Position numbers and translations under genes: made by a program. Positions 52,919 through 61,452 of a stretch of 64,000 bases of DNA are shown here, in pieces. The DNA is from Brevibacillus_C sp046036945 (GTDB lineage Bacteria; Bacillota; Bacilli; Brevibacillales; Brevibacillaceae). The notes beneath the pieces are model-generated. The model saw only the letters and a list, made by a program, of their open reading frames with translations. It was not told where the DNA came from and searched no databases. Where the stretch lies: NCBI RefSeq assembly GCF_046036945.1, contig NZ_JBJQOQ010000009.1, positions 62,001 through 126,000 of the forward strand, written 5' to 3'. Numbering within the stretch: position 1 is the first letter of the stretch; the number at the start of each line of letters is the position of its first letter.

Positions 52919-52939
52919 GCCGTCAAAAACAGAGACGGC
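52919..52939. terminator. Weak hairpin between convergent genes
   Basis: GCCGTC (52919-52924) and GACGGC (52934-52939) around an A-rich loop, between the stops of the second binding protein and the NUDIX gene. No T-run. Confidence 0.35.
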
Positions 52940-52952
52940 CAACCATTCACCT

Positions 52953-53360
52953 TCACAGCTCGATGACAAATGGTTGGCTGTCTTGCTGCAAGCAGCGGAT
53001 CACTCTTTGTTTAAACACCTGTAGTTTGATATTCCTCATCGCCTCTTCAACGGAAAAATAGCCGACATCAAGATGTTCATAAGAGCAGGCGAGCTCGCCG
53101 CTGACTGGTTTTCCCTGAAACAAAAAAACACAGGTGGACCTGGCCAAATCCTGTTCAATTCCGCATAGCCTGGTCAATTCAATCTCGATTCCCGACTCTT
53201 CCTTTACTTCCCTGATGGCTGCTTCCTTAATCGGTTCACCTGTTTCTACATATCCGCCGGGAAACTCCCAACCCCTGCCGTGCGCCTTTACGAGCAGTAG
53301 TTTATTTTCCGGATTGATCACCATAACCGCGACGGCCAATTTCTGCTTTGGTATGTCCAT
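52953..53360 (-). CDS. NUDIX hydrolase
   Basis: 135 residues from MDIPKQKLAVAVMV (53360), with GGGGGTGAGG just upstream. The NUDIX box is complete (GGYVETGEPIKEAAIREVKE followed by ESGIEI). It hydrolyses a nucleoside diphosphate linked to another group. It overlaps the nucleotidyltransferase gene by about 59 nt, an unusually long overlap, and may clean up or edit a nucleotide-activated intermediate made by it. Confidence 0.88.
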   Translation of the reverse strand: MDIPKQKLAVAVMVINPENKLLLVKAHGRGWEFPGGYVETGEPIKEAAIREVKEESGIEIELTRLCGIEQDLARSTCVFLFQGKPVSGELACSYEHLDVGYFSVEEAMRNIKLQVFKQRVIRCLQQDSQPFVIEL

Positions 53361-54195
53361 CAGCCTCACCCCCTTGCCAACCGCCGTTTGATCGATCAGC
53401 TTCCCGCGCTTGGATCAAGGGATAAATCTGCAGGGCTGCCCGGTTCCAATGAGACTCGTCATCCACTTCACACCAAGCCAGGTCATGCAGCCTCTGTACA
53501 AATAATTTGACGTCCTTGGAGATTCCGATCAGCGCATTCTCGTAATCTAGCGTGGATGCGGTTGGCAAAATCTTCGCTACATACCTGCACAAGGCTTCAA
53601 AGGCAGTGTAGGAGAGTTTCGTAATCCCCACCAATTCCGCATAAATGCTGCCCAGATCTTCGGCTCTTTTGGACAGATTGACGAGATAATGGTCTTCATC
53701 TGTTTCGATAAAGACTTCATCTCCGGAATGAGTGAATGTGCTTGCCAAAATAACGTCCTGCCGCTCTTCTTCCAATAATCTGCGCAAAGCCTTCTTTTCA
53801 TAGATCAGATCTGACTCAAGCAACAAAAAGTCTTCGCTGATATAATCCTTTAACTGATAGAGGGTGTACATGCTCCCCGTCGATTCGTAACGTTCATTGC
53901 AGACACATTGGATTTGAGGATATTGAGAAGCGAGATGTTCGTACATTTCGCTGACATACCCCGTTCCGATGACGATCTTGTCAATTCCCGCCTCCAGCAG
54001 TTTGGCGATGGAATGTTCGATAATAGGCTTTTCATCGATGATCAAAAAACCTTTCGGGCGGCCATTTGTCCTGCTGCCCAGCCGCTTTCCCATGCCTGCA
54101 GCGACAATGACCGCCGTCTTAATGATTCCGCCACCTGTCCCCCGGCAGCTGCTGAGGCTGAAGCCCTGCCCCGTCTCGTGAAGATCATGGCCCAT
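53302..54195 (-). CDS. Nucleotidyltransferase, phosphocholine cytidylyltransferase-like
   Basis: 297 residues. Nucleotide-binding start TAVIVAAGMGKRLGSRTNGR followed by PKGFLIIDEKPIIEHSI; then NERYESTGSMYTLYQL, LLLESDLIYEKKA (metal-binding Asp) and the end segment AWCEVDDESHWNRAALQIYP typical of LicC/PntC-like enzymes that join CMP to a choline-like or phosphonate head group. The first ~25 residues and the last ~35 are not conserved; the tail overlaps the NUDIX gene. The start at 54195 overlaps the Mur ligase stop by 11 nt. Substrate unknown. Confidence 0.78.
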   Translation of the reverse strand: MGHDLHETGQGFSLSSCRGTGGGIIKTAVIVAAGMGKRLGSRTNGRPKGFLIIDEKPIIEHSIAKLLEAGIDKIVIGTGYVSEMYEHLASQYPQIQCVCNERYESTGSMYTLYQLKDYISEDFLLLESDLIYEKKALRRLLEEERQDVILASTFTHSGDEVFIETDEDHYLVNLSKRAEDLGSIYAELVGITKLSYTAFEALCRYVAKILPTASTLDYENALIGISKDVKLFVQRLHDLAWCEVDDESHWNRAALQIYPLIQAREADRSNGGWQGGEADGHTKAEIGRRGYGDQSGK

Positions 54196-55615
54196 CCGTT
54201 CCCGCCCGCCGCTGATCGGGTAAAAGCTTGCTCTTTAAGCTGATAAAGGACTCTCTCATCATCACCCGGTAGGTAACCTTCAACAGAATCATCGCGTTTT
54301 CATCAAGGTGAGGCTCCAAAATCTTGAAAATCTGCGAACCGGTCTCACAAAAATAAACGCGGTCCTCGCTCATCCCCTGTCTCAAGGCACTAAGACCGAT
54401 TTGCTCCGCTTCCTCACCAACGACGATCAACAGGTCAAGATTGGTTTCGGCCGCTTTTTCACCCATTTTCGCATATTGTTCCTGCGCGTATTCACTTTCA
54501 CCCAGCTGCGGCATGAAGCCCAAGAGAGCGATTGTTTTCCTTCCCTGAGAAATATCTTTCATCACTTGCAGCGCAGTGGCCATGGAGAGCGGAGAAGAAT
54601 TCCATGTATCGTCTAGTACCGTACAGCCGTTGACACCGGTCTTTACCTCCAAATGCTCCTCCACCTGTACAAAGCCGGCTAATCGATGCAGGGCTGTTTC
54701 AATCTTCACCCCGATACACGACACTGCTGCGACCGCGGCAAGAGCATTGTACACATTGTGCTCTCCGTAGCCGGGAACGTAACCCTGATAAGATTGGCCT
54801 TGATGCTCCAGCTCAAATGTCATCCCGCTGTCTGCATAGCTGATGTTTTTGGCGCGAAAATCGGACCGTTCCGTTTTGCCGAAATAGACGACTCGCTTCA
54901 AACCGCTGACATCGATCACTTTCTTGATATTTTCATCATCGTCATTCAGGATGAGGACACCGTTTTCTGGATCGAGTCCTTCCATGATTTCCGCTTTTGC
55001 CATCATATACTCCTCGGGTGTTTCACAACCGGCCAAGTGGTGCACGTCGATGTTCAGTAACAGGCGGATCTGCGGCTGGAAGTACCGGCAGGCAGTGCTC
55101 AAATAGCCCGGATGGACGACCGGTATTTCAAAAACAGCCACGTCCGTGTGTTGGTCGATTTCGAGCATGTATTCCACATTGTCCCAAATGTCATTGATGC
55201 TCCTCCAAGTAGCGGTTACGGTATAATCTTCTTCCTCGAGAATGTGCCGGATCATTTCTTTTGTCGTCGTTTTGCCGCAGGTTCCTGTGATGCCGATTAC
55301 CGGGATCGGAAAAAGGTTTCGATAGTACTGGACGAATTGCTCATAAGCTTGCTCTATCTGATCAACCTGGATGAGAATGATCGAATCCCCCAAATCAGTG
55401 CAAAGCTCCGGTTGATCTGTAACAATCGCGACTGACTGGTAAACTCTCCAATACTTTCCATGGATTGGCTCTCTATCCAGATGGAAGACCAAGGTATGAT
55501 CGTCGATCTCTTTCTTTGACCAATCGATTACGTTTCGTATCATCGGGTTGCCGGACCCGTGAATGACGCGGCCGCCTATTAACTGAACAATGTCACGTAA
55601 CGGCAGGCTTTTCAC
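54185..55615 (-). CDS. Mur ligase family protein (MurF-like)
   Basis: 476 residues. A MurF-like N-terminus (LRDIVQLIGGRVIHGSG), P-loop VIGITGTCGKTTTKEMIRHI, metal/His segment LLNIDVHHLAGCETPEEYMM, LNDDDENI, GEHNVYNALAAVAA, and DDTWNSSPLSMATALQVMKD. Such ligases join an amino acid to a carboxylate with ATP. The genuine murF sits in the dcw cluster, so this orphan beside a cytidylyltransferase and a NUDIX protein probably belongs to a small special pathway. It starts its own operon after the terminator of the TOMM cluster. Confidence 0.8.
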   Translation of the reverse strand: MKSLPLRDIVQLIGGRVIHGSGNPMIRNVIDWSKKEIDDHTLVFHLDREPIHGKYWRVYQSVAIVTDQPELCTDLGDSIILIQVDQIEQAYEQFVQYYRNLFPIPVIGITGTCGKTTTKEMIRHILEEEDYTVTATWRSINDIWDNVEYMLEIDQHTDVAVFEIPVVHPGYLSTACRYFQPQIRLLLNIDVHHLAGCETPEEYMMAKAEIMEGLDPENGVLILNDDDENIKKVIDVSGLKRVVYFGKTERSDFRAKNISYADSGMTFELEHQGQSYQGYVPGYGEHNVYNALAAVAAVSCIGVKIETALHRLAGFVQVEEHLEVKTGVNGCTVLDDTWNSSPLSMATALQVMKDISQGRKTIALLGFMPQLGESEYAQEQYAKMGEKAAETNLDLLIVVGEEAEQIGLSALRQGMSEDRVYFCETGSQIFKILEPHLDENAMILLKVTYRVMMRESFISLKSKLLPDQRRAGTDGP

Positions 55616-55840
55616 CTCAAGTCACTCCAATCCAATTGAATTTTACGTTGCTTCCTGTCACTACCGGTCAGTGATGCTGTCTGAATGAGCAACGGAGCTG
55701 CGAGAGTGCGCAACTATCCAGTCTTGTCTTACCCATGGTTTCGTCTCATTGCATTGTATGGAAAATGCATCAAATTTCCTGTGTATGTATCACGGTTCAA
55801 TCAACTATTTGTCGTTGTGTAGCTTGCAGTCTAAACAAAG

Positions 55841-55868
55841 CAAAAAAGGGCCCGGAAAGGCCCTTTTG
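55841..55868 (-). terminator. Terminator of the TOMM operon
   Basis: On the minus strand AAAAGGGCC, TTTCC loop, GGGCCCTTTT, then TTG. It lies 20 nt beyond the YcaO stop. Confidence 0.88.
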
Positions 55869-55887
55869 CCTGCCTCCTCATCACGGT

Positions 55888-57831
55888 TCATGGAAACGGA
55901 TGGGGATGTGGGTTGAGCTGCTCGGGCGTCAGCGGCTGCTTCGCATACCCAAGTTCAGCCGGTACGCGCAACACCCGTTCCAGCCCAGTCAACCGCGTTA
56001 AGTGATAGCCAAACGTCATCGGCAGCATCCCCGGAATCAGCACTTTCACGCAATGCAGTCCGTTTCGCAGGATTTCCGGGGAAGTCTGGTCGACCACGAT
56101 CACATCGAGGTTCAAACGGCGAAAGGCCTGTAGAAGCCCCTTCAGGTCATCGGTCAAGTCCGGATTCCATGCTTTCTTTTTATATTCCTGGTCAAATGTT
56201 CGCAGCGGACGATTTTCACCCAGTAGGAAGTGCAGGCGTTCTTCCGCTTCCGGCAAGCTGTACAGCATCGAGTGATCTTCCATCTTTTTCACCAAGGTTG
56301 GATCGTCCAGCATTTGCCTATACGTATCGCGGTTCGCCTCAAATTTGTCGTTAAGTCCAATCAGCATGCTGGCCACCTCATAGATCGAGCCTTTTACCGC
56401 CCGAATCGGATCGGGGTGGGCTCCGGCCGCGCAGATCAGATTGACCCCCTTTTTCTTCCTGTTTTTTCCTATCGTCCAAACGCTTGGAATTCCATGCTCC
56501 AGCGTGGCGTTGTACAGATACAGATCATATCCCGCTACCGCCCGCACACGCTCAATCATCAAGTGCAATTCCGGGTCGTTTGCGGAATCAAGGTCAAGGC
56601 GCGGGAGAGGCAGTTTTGCATACCAGGGAAGCAGGAACGCATCTCTCTCCACTACTTCCAAAATGCCGTAGAAAATAGCCTCCTCCAGACTTCCTCCCAG
56701 CGCGCAGCCGTTGGAGGTTTCATAGACGAAGCCGCGACCGCAGCCCACGCTGTAATAGGCGAGCAGTTCAGGAACCAGGATCGGACTCTCTTGTGATAAA
56801 GAATACCCCCATACCCAATCCATGACCGAGTCCGGAGAATACGACGCAAACGGAAAATCGGGTAGCGCGTACTGTTCTTTCGAGTGCAGCCCCACCTTCA
56901 CAGGATCAAGCGCCTGTTCTGCCAGATTGCGGTAACTGTCGCGGATGAACGTCCGTTTGCCGCGGGGCGCCATTCCGCAATACCGCTCTAATGCTTCCAA
57001 AATGGCGGTAAGCTCGCTTTCGGCATAGGAGAGAGTCCGCCCTGCTGTCCCCTCGTCCCCGATGAACAGCGGCAGATTCACGCTCATATCGGCAAACGGG
57101 GAGATGAGATCGCGCATTTTCCCATTGATTAAGCCAGTCCGATAATCGAGATAATCGTTGAGCAGGCCTTCCTTCAATTCGCCCATCGGACGGCAGCGGT
57201 AGCTGTCAGCGCTGACTTTGGGGCTGGGTTGCAGAGTGATTTTCGCAGCGATCGCGGAATCGACGGGCAATTGACCGCATAGGCTGCACAGCGGGTCAGG
57301 CAGAATGAAATGGCGTGAACACGTTAATGTTTTCAGGTTGAACAAAAATACCTGTCCATCCGACAGAGGCTGATTGTCTTGCAGTACGTTTTGCACCTCA
57401 CCCTCGATCAGATGAGCCATCTGCAAGAGCCCTGTGCGGGAAGCCCATAAATCACGCGGTATCCCGCCACGCTCATTCAGGTCCTGCCGCAGTTTCCAAG
57501 TTTCCTCGCGATCCGGTCCAGCCATAAAGTGCCGTATATCCGCACACTGCGTGCATCCTGGTGTACCCGGGCGAACCAAAGGCCCGACGATGCCTTCGCC
57601 AAATAATACGGAGCCGCGGAGCCAGGGGACTTTCGCTCGCTGCAGAATTTCTGCCGCCTCATGATAAAACGCCGGATTCCACCCGTCGTGCAGCACCACT
57701 GCCAGATCAATCCCATCCCGCACCCCTGCCTTCAGATCACGCTGGCGCTCCACCCGGCACTGGGCAGATAAGGATCGGCACACATCGTCCGCCAACAGTC
57801 CTTCGCCGACAACAAGCACGACAGCGCTCAT
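55888..57831 (-). CDS. YcaO-domain TOMM cyclodehydratase (SagC/D-type fusion)
   Basis: 647 residues. The first ~190 residues are an E1-like partner region with zinc cysteines PGCTQC (93, 96) and DPLCSLC (182, 185). From about 225 on is the YcaO domain: SYAESELTAILEALERYCG and AIFYGILEVVERDAFLLPW carry the ATP/Mg glutamates and the ExxR pattern. It ends in PHPFP, the PxPxP motif required for cyclodehydration. The enzyme uses ATP to turn Cys (and Ser/Thr) of a precursor peptide into thiazolines or oxazolines. Its start overlaps the stop of the ThiF-like gene (ATGA). Substrates are almost certainly the peptides at 59943 and 60273. Confidence 0.93.
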   Translation of the reverse strand: MSAVVLVVGEGLLADDVCRSLSAQCRVERQRDLKAGVRDGIDLAVVLHDGWNPAFYHEAAEILQRAKVPWLRGSVLFGEGIVGPLVRPGTPGCTQCADIRHFMAGPDREETWKLRQDLNERGGIPRDLWASRTGLLQMAHLIEGEVQNVLQDNQPLSDGQVFLFNLKTLTCSRHFILPDPLCSLCGQLPVDSAIAAKITLQPSPKVSADSYRCRPMGELKEGLLNDYLDYRTGLINGKMRDLISPFADMSVNLPLFIGDEGTAGRTLSYAESELTAILEALERYCGMAPRGKRTFIRDSYRNLAEQALDPVKVGLHSKEQYALPDFPFASYSPDSVMDWVWGYSLSQESPILVPELLAYYSVGCGRGFVYETSNGCALGGSLEEAIFYGILEVVERDAFLLPWYAKLPLPRLDLDSANDPELHLMIERVRAVAGYDLYLYNATLEHGIPSVWTIGKNRKKKGVNLICAAGAHPDPIRAVKGSIYEVASMLIGLNDKFEANRDTYRQMLDDPTLVKKMEDHSMLYSLPEAEERLHFLLGENRPLRTFDQEYKKKAWNPDLTDDLKGLLQAFRRLNLDVIVVDQTSPEILRNGLHCVKVLIPGMLPMTFGYHLTRLTGLERVLRVPAELGYAKQPLTPEQLNPHPHPFP

Positions 57832-59744
57832 CGCGTCCCCTCCTCTCGTAACGCCACGCCGAAAACGCCTGCAAGCTCCTCTTGTAAAAACGGTTCGATT
57901 GCCAGATCGAGGAGCATGAGCCGCTGATTGTTCTTTTTCAAGGTCTGCAAGGCTGACTGCAAAACGTCAGGTCGAGCCGTCTCTTCATATGCGGGGAAAA
58001 TCGCACCATGCTGCACCTTTTCTGAAAGAAGCACGGACGATGCCTCCAAAGCCTCGCTGCCCATACCTGCCGATTGATTTTGCGCCTTCGTCAGAGCATG
58101 CTGCAGCGCTTTTCTCAGCGCTGCTGTCACATGCAGGCCAACGCTGCCATACCAGCGGTCGTTTGTCCCCACCCAAACGACCGGAAAGCCTAAGACTTCA
58201 ACGCCTAAGCCGATTGTCGGCGCTCCTTGCAAGGTGGCGAGCGCTTCTAAATAAAACCGGCAGCGATCATCTTCCACTGCGCTTGCTTCCACCGGAAAAA
58301 CAGTTGGCTTTTCAACCAGCTGTTGGTTGGCCAACTCCTCAGCCAAACATTTTTGCAGCCCTCGGCAGACGGCTTCTGCGACCGTTTCTCCCGCTCCCAC
58401 GCCAACTCCGGCATATCCCAGCGGCACTATCATCCGTGTCACGTACGCTTCGATTCCAGCGAGACCTGCATCCCGCCGCGCCTCCTCATGAGTCAGGCCC
58501 GCGCAGACTACATCCGGCAAGAGCTCTGCCGGTCCCCGAGAGAGCGGATCAACCGCCTGAACGCGGCACAGAGCCAGCGGCAGCTGCTTCATATCACCTT
58601 CATCCAGAATATGGAGAATCCCTGATTCTGCCGATGTTATCGAGCTGAAAAAAGCAAACAAACGATTCGTCTCGCTTCTGTCGGAACTCGTTTCGAACAG
58701 CAAATGAAGATCTTGAATCTCTTCGGGCGCTTTCTGTCCGGTCACCATGGGATGCGGAATAAAGGAATACCAGGTGCCTTCCCATGTCTCCAAATCAAGC
58801 AGATAGAATGTGTTCTTCCATTCCGACTCGTACACTTCAGTTACCATTTTTATCCATTCAAATACAAGCACATTGGCCAGCATGGCTCCGGCCGTGGAAG
58901 AGAAGGCAATCCGCTCTGAATCCTTGCAAACTGCAGATCGGTGGATGCGACGCAGTGCGGACTCCCAACACCCCTCAGCGTCCGGATGCACGAGCGGACC
59001 AGCCAAACCGGCTTGAAACAAGCATATGGCCGGGGCAAATACTTTGCGCTCCTCCCGGCAAATGGCATGAAGCATGCGCAGTTCCTCAAGATCTCCCTCC
59101 TGCGAGACATAAAAGATCGAGTCAAACGGCTTTACTGCCTCCCGCCAAAAGCCCTCTTTCTCCCGCTGCAGCGCAATCTCCCTGATCTCCACCTCCGGGT
59201 CGGATTTGCGGGCATCGTCGGCAAGTTCCGCCAGCTTCTGCCGATCGGTCGGCATAGATTCGGTCAGCAGCACATGAAACTTGGGCAATCCCGATTCAAG
59301 CAAGGCCGCAACCAACGAAACAAAAAAAGGCCCAGAGCCGATCGCCAAGACTTTGGACTGACGGTATGTCTCAAACCGGTACACACCCGACCCGCCGAAG
59401 CTGTCCAAAAATTCGATTTGCGCTGCGTAGGTTTTTCGCACCTCCTCTGGCAGTTGATGCGGCCTGTCTCGGCTTACATCCTGCGCGAATCCATTTTGGT
59501 ACAAGCTTTCGGCAATCTCGTATACTCTGTCACGGTATTCATCCGGCAATCCATCCGTCAGCTCGTGCAAGGTGTGCTCCCCGTTTAATACCGGAATCAG
59601 CTTTTCGATCCACTGATCAATGGCGCTGCCTTCCATACGAAACGACCCCAAGTTATTCCGAAAATAGACGCTGCCTTTCGGGTCAGGGAGAAAAAACGTG
59701 TCCCCTTTCACTTTCAAACGCGTTGAAGGGTCTAAACCTGCCAT
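57828..59744 (-). CDS. ThiF-like TOMM maturation protein (thiazole bacteriocin maturation family)
   Basis: 638 residues, ATG with GGAGGAG upstream. The first 90 residues form a winged-helix, peptide-clamp-like region (FLPDPKGSVYFRNNLGSFRM, ENGEHTLHEL-type helices), which should bind the precursor leader. A Rossmann segment follows (SKVLAIGSGPFFVSLVAALL) as in E1/ThiF proteins but without the adenylation Arg/Asp set I would expect of an active E1. The rest (LPDVVCAGLTHEEARRDAGL, GVGAGETVAEAVCRGLQKCL) matches what is annotated as putative thiazole-containing bacteriocin maturation protein. It presents the leader to the YcaO enzyme. Confidence 0.88.
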   Translation of the reverse strand: MAGLDPSTRLKVKGDTFFLPDPKGSVYFRNNLGSFRMEGSAIDQWIEKLIPVLNGEHTLHELTDGLPDEYRDRVYEIAESLYQNGFAQDVSRDRPHQLPEEVRKTYAAQIEFLDSFGGSGVYRFETYRQSKVLAIGSGPFFVSLVAALLESGLPKFHVLLTESMPTDRQKLAELADDARKSDPEVEIREIALQREKEGFWREAVKPFDSIFYVSQEGDLEELRMLHAICREERKVFAPAICLFQAGLAGPLVHPDAEGCWESALRRIHRSAVCKDSERIAFSSTAGAMLANVLVFEWIKMVTEVYESEWKNTFYLLDLETWEGTWYSFIPHPMVTGQKAPEEIQDLHLLFETSSDRSETNRLFAFFSSITSAESGILHILDEGDMKQLPLALCRVQAVDPLSRGPAELLPDVVCAGLTHEEARRDAGLAGIEAYVTRMIVPLGYAGVGVGAGETVAEAVCRGLQKCLAEELANQQLVEKPTVFPVEASAVEDDRCRFYLEALATLQGAPTIGLGVEVLGFPVVWVGTNDRWYGSVGLHVTAALRKALQHALTKAQNQSAGMGSEALEASSVLLSEKVQHGAIFPAYEETARPDVLQSALQTLKKNNQRLMLLDLAIEPFLQEELAGVFGVALREEGTR

Positions 59745-59857
59745 TTCACTCCTCCATTCTCAGATGTTGCGTATGCCATCACTTTCACTGATATCCTATG
59801 TACTCCTCATTGTCCTTCTTGCCTATTTGTTTCTGAAATCCGAATGGAAATGAAAGA

Positions 59858-59894
59858 ACCCCTGCCAGCCCAAATTTCTGCTGTGTACAGGGGT
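59858..59894 (-). terminator. Attenuator-like hairpin between precursor and enzyme genes
   Basis: ACCCCTG (59858-59864) and CAGGGGT (59888-59894) pair; TCTTTCATTTCC follows on the minus strand. A partial terminator here would give more precursor than enzyme. The equivalent place after the other precursor has related sequence but a poorer stem. Confidence 0.45.
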
Positions 59895-59942
59895 GACCCT
59901 TTGATTTCTTGCACCCATTCAAGAAACGAGCCTACCTTTTCC

Positions 59943-60167
59943 TCAAAAACCGCCGCACCGTCCACAGCGTTCACCACAGCGGAAGCAGCTCTCACCGCAC
60001 CGTCCGCCACAGCTGCACCGTCCACCACAGCTGCATCTTTCGCCACATCGACCACCGCATCGTGGAGGATCATCGCTGCTATCGCATCCGCAGCTCGAAG
60101 ACCACATTGCGCTCGCCCGGAAGTCACCAAGATGCAATCCGCGGAGCTCTTTTTTAAAATCACCCAT
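59943..60167 (-). CDS. TOMM precursor peptide 1 (heterocycloanthracin/sonorensin-type)
   Basis: 74 residues from ATG 60167. Leader MGDFKKELRGLHLGDFRA is shared with peptide 2, which fixes the start (an in-frame ATG 21 nt earlier precedes the ribosome-like GAGGCGGG). The core begins SSSCGCDSSDDPPRC and is then a repeat of Cys with two or three residues between (GGRCGERCSCGGRC, GERCGRCGGF); 13 Cys in all. Arg and Glu are common between the cysteines, while the classical members have mostly Gly. Cys are the targets for heterocycle formation. It lies 198 nt upstream of the ThiF-like gene on the same strand. Confidence 0.88.
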   Translation of the reverse strand: MGDFKKELRGLHLGDFRASAMWSSSCGCDSSDDPPRCGGRCGERCSCGGRCSCGGRCGESCFRCGERCGRCGGF

Positions 60168-60272
60168 TTTGACAACCCGCCTCTTCAAAATAATGTATAG
60201 AGTACTACTAGGAAAACACCTGCCTGCCCAAATTTTTGCTGTGCACGGGGGTACCCTTTCTTTTCCTTATCC

Positions 60273-60536
60273 TCAAAAACCGCATCTGCCGCAAAAACCA
60301 CACCTGCCGCAAAATCCGCACCTGCCGCAGAATTCCCCGCACCTGCCGCAGAATTCACCGCATCTGCCGCATCCACCGCATCCAGCGCATCCAGCGCATC
60401 CACCGCATCCACCGCATCCACCACAGCGGCAGAACTGTTGAGGATAGCTTGCCATTTCATAGGCCGAGGACGACATTTTACCTGCCCGGTAGTCACCAAG
60501 ATGCAATCCGCGGAGCTCTTTTTTAAAATCGCCCAA
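60273..60536 (-). CDS. TOMM precursor peptide 2 (heterocycloanthracin/sonorensin-type)
   Basis: 87 residues from a TTG at 60534-60536, aligned with the ATG of peptide 1; AGGGGGTGG is 8 nt upstream. A GTG 12 nt earlier is possible but touches the ribosome site. Leader (L/M)GDFKKELRGLHLGDYRAG, a linker with SSSAYEMASYPQQF, then a core of 17 Cys: a run of CGG/CAG triplets followed by alternating CGR and CGEF/CGF units. The coding DNA is a chain of 9-nt near-repeats, so unit number could change by slippage. First gene of the cluster, hence likely the most transcribed. Confidence 0.9.
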   Translation of the reverse strand: MGDFKKELRGLHLGDYRAGKMSSSAYEMASYPQQFCRCGGCGGCGGCAGCAGCGGCGRCGEFCGRCGEFCGRCGFCGRCGFCGRCGF

Positions 60537-60739
60537 TTTAAAACCCACCCCCTAAAAAAATTCTAGGTTACTAGGCATCATAGCTATATCTGCTTTAGAT
60601 ATATGAATCATTGCCAAATGTCGGCACGACGCAGTTACCTATTTTCTTAGATTTCCGCGAAAGTCGGCCTGCTTGATGACTCGATCGATCCGGTTGGCCT
60701 CGGTCTTTTGGATCGCGATAGAATATATCCATAAAAAAC
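60537..60739 (-). promoter_or_regulatory. Upstream region of the TOMM cluster
   Basis: No gene. It must contain the cluster promoter: AT-rich on the minus strand with TATAGCTATGAT near 60580 as a candidate -10 region, but I cannot place a convincing -35 box. The decamer ATATATCTAAAG and its near-mirror CAGATATAGC flank it. Confidence 0.35.
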
Positions 60740-60772
60740 GCCGAAAACCCTTATCATAAAAGGATTTTCGGC
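60740..60772 (-). terminator. Terminator of the DedA gene
   Basis: GCCGAAAATCCTTTTATG pairs with CATAAGGGTTTTCGGC-type arms (one bulge) and runs into GTTTTTTATGG on the minus strand. Confidence 0.88.
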
Positions 60773-60807
60773 AAGAGAACAGCATATGAACCTCACTCTT
60801 AGACTCT

Positions 60808-61452
60808 CTAATTTTTCAGGTATTCTCTCAAACGCTGCAGGGCTTGTTTGGACAGCCGATGCAGCTCATGCCTGTATTTCACACACTGCCACAACAGGAT
60901 AAAGGCGGCGCATCCCAGCAGGATGCTTCTGGTGAGCGAATGTGCGGAAGCGCTTTGGATGAGCTTCCAATTGGGCCCCAGCTTGTTTCCAAGTGTGACG
61001 AAGGTGAGCACCCAGACCAAGGCACCACTGTAAGAATAGAGTGCGTAAACCCGAAACCGTATGTTCAGAATGCCCGCGATATACCCGGTAAAGTGCCTTA
61101 GCCCCGGTACGAAAAAAGCGATAAACATGACCTTGTTGCCGTATTTTTCAAACCACCGGGAAGCTTTGGCAAGCTTTTTCGGTCCCAGTAAGAAGCGGGA
61201 CCCGTATTTTTCAAAAAAGGGACTGCCAAACTTGCGTCCGACGCAGTAGGAGAAGGTTGATCCCAGTATGGTTCCGGAAACGGCTGCCAGCACGCATACC
61301 GCCCCATGCAGCTGTCCTTGATAGGTCAGGAAGCCCGCATAGCTCATCGCAAGCTGGCCGGGAAATGGGAGGGCGATATATTCGAGTAAAAGGCCAATAA
61401 AAAGTACCCAATAGCCGTACCCTTGAAACCAAGCTGTCACGGATTCCAACAC
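60808..61452 (-). CDS. DedA-family membrane protein
   Basis: 214 residues from GTG 61452 (reading LESVTAWFQGYGYWVLFIGL), with AAGGAAGGAG 5 nt upstream; the frame is open 79 codons further but those are not conserved. DedA signature: EYIALPFPGQLAMSYAGFLT, GTILGSTFSYCVGRKFGSPF, and FFVPGLRHFTGYIAGILNIR. Five or six hydrophobic segments. DedA proteins flip phospholipid or undecaprenyl-phosphate carriers and affect envelope stress. It is transcribed toward the TOMM cluster but is cut off by the terminator at 60740, so I do not count it as part of that cluster. Confidence 0.9.
   Translation of the reverse strand: MLESVTAWFQGYGYWVLFIGLLLEYIALPFPGQLAMSYAGFLTYQGQLHGAVCVLAAVSGTILGSTFSYCVGRKFGSPFFEKYGSRFLLGPKKLAKASRWFEKYGNKVMFIAFFVPGLRHFTGYIAGILNIRFRVYALYSYSGALVWVLTFVTLGNKLGPNWKLIQSASAHSLTRSILLGCAAFILLWQCVKYRHELHRLSKQALQRLREYLKN

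Noticed and set aside
59807..60175. A 122-codon Ala/Val/Asp-rich frame on the minus strand
   Set aside because: It is another frame of precursor peptide 1 repeat DNA; no ribosome site and no conserved leader.
60280..60440. Short tandem DNA repeats that could pass for a minisatellite or small CRISPR
   Set aside because: The 9-nt units encode the Cys repeats of TOMM precursor 2, in frame behind a conserved leader. There are no spacers.
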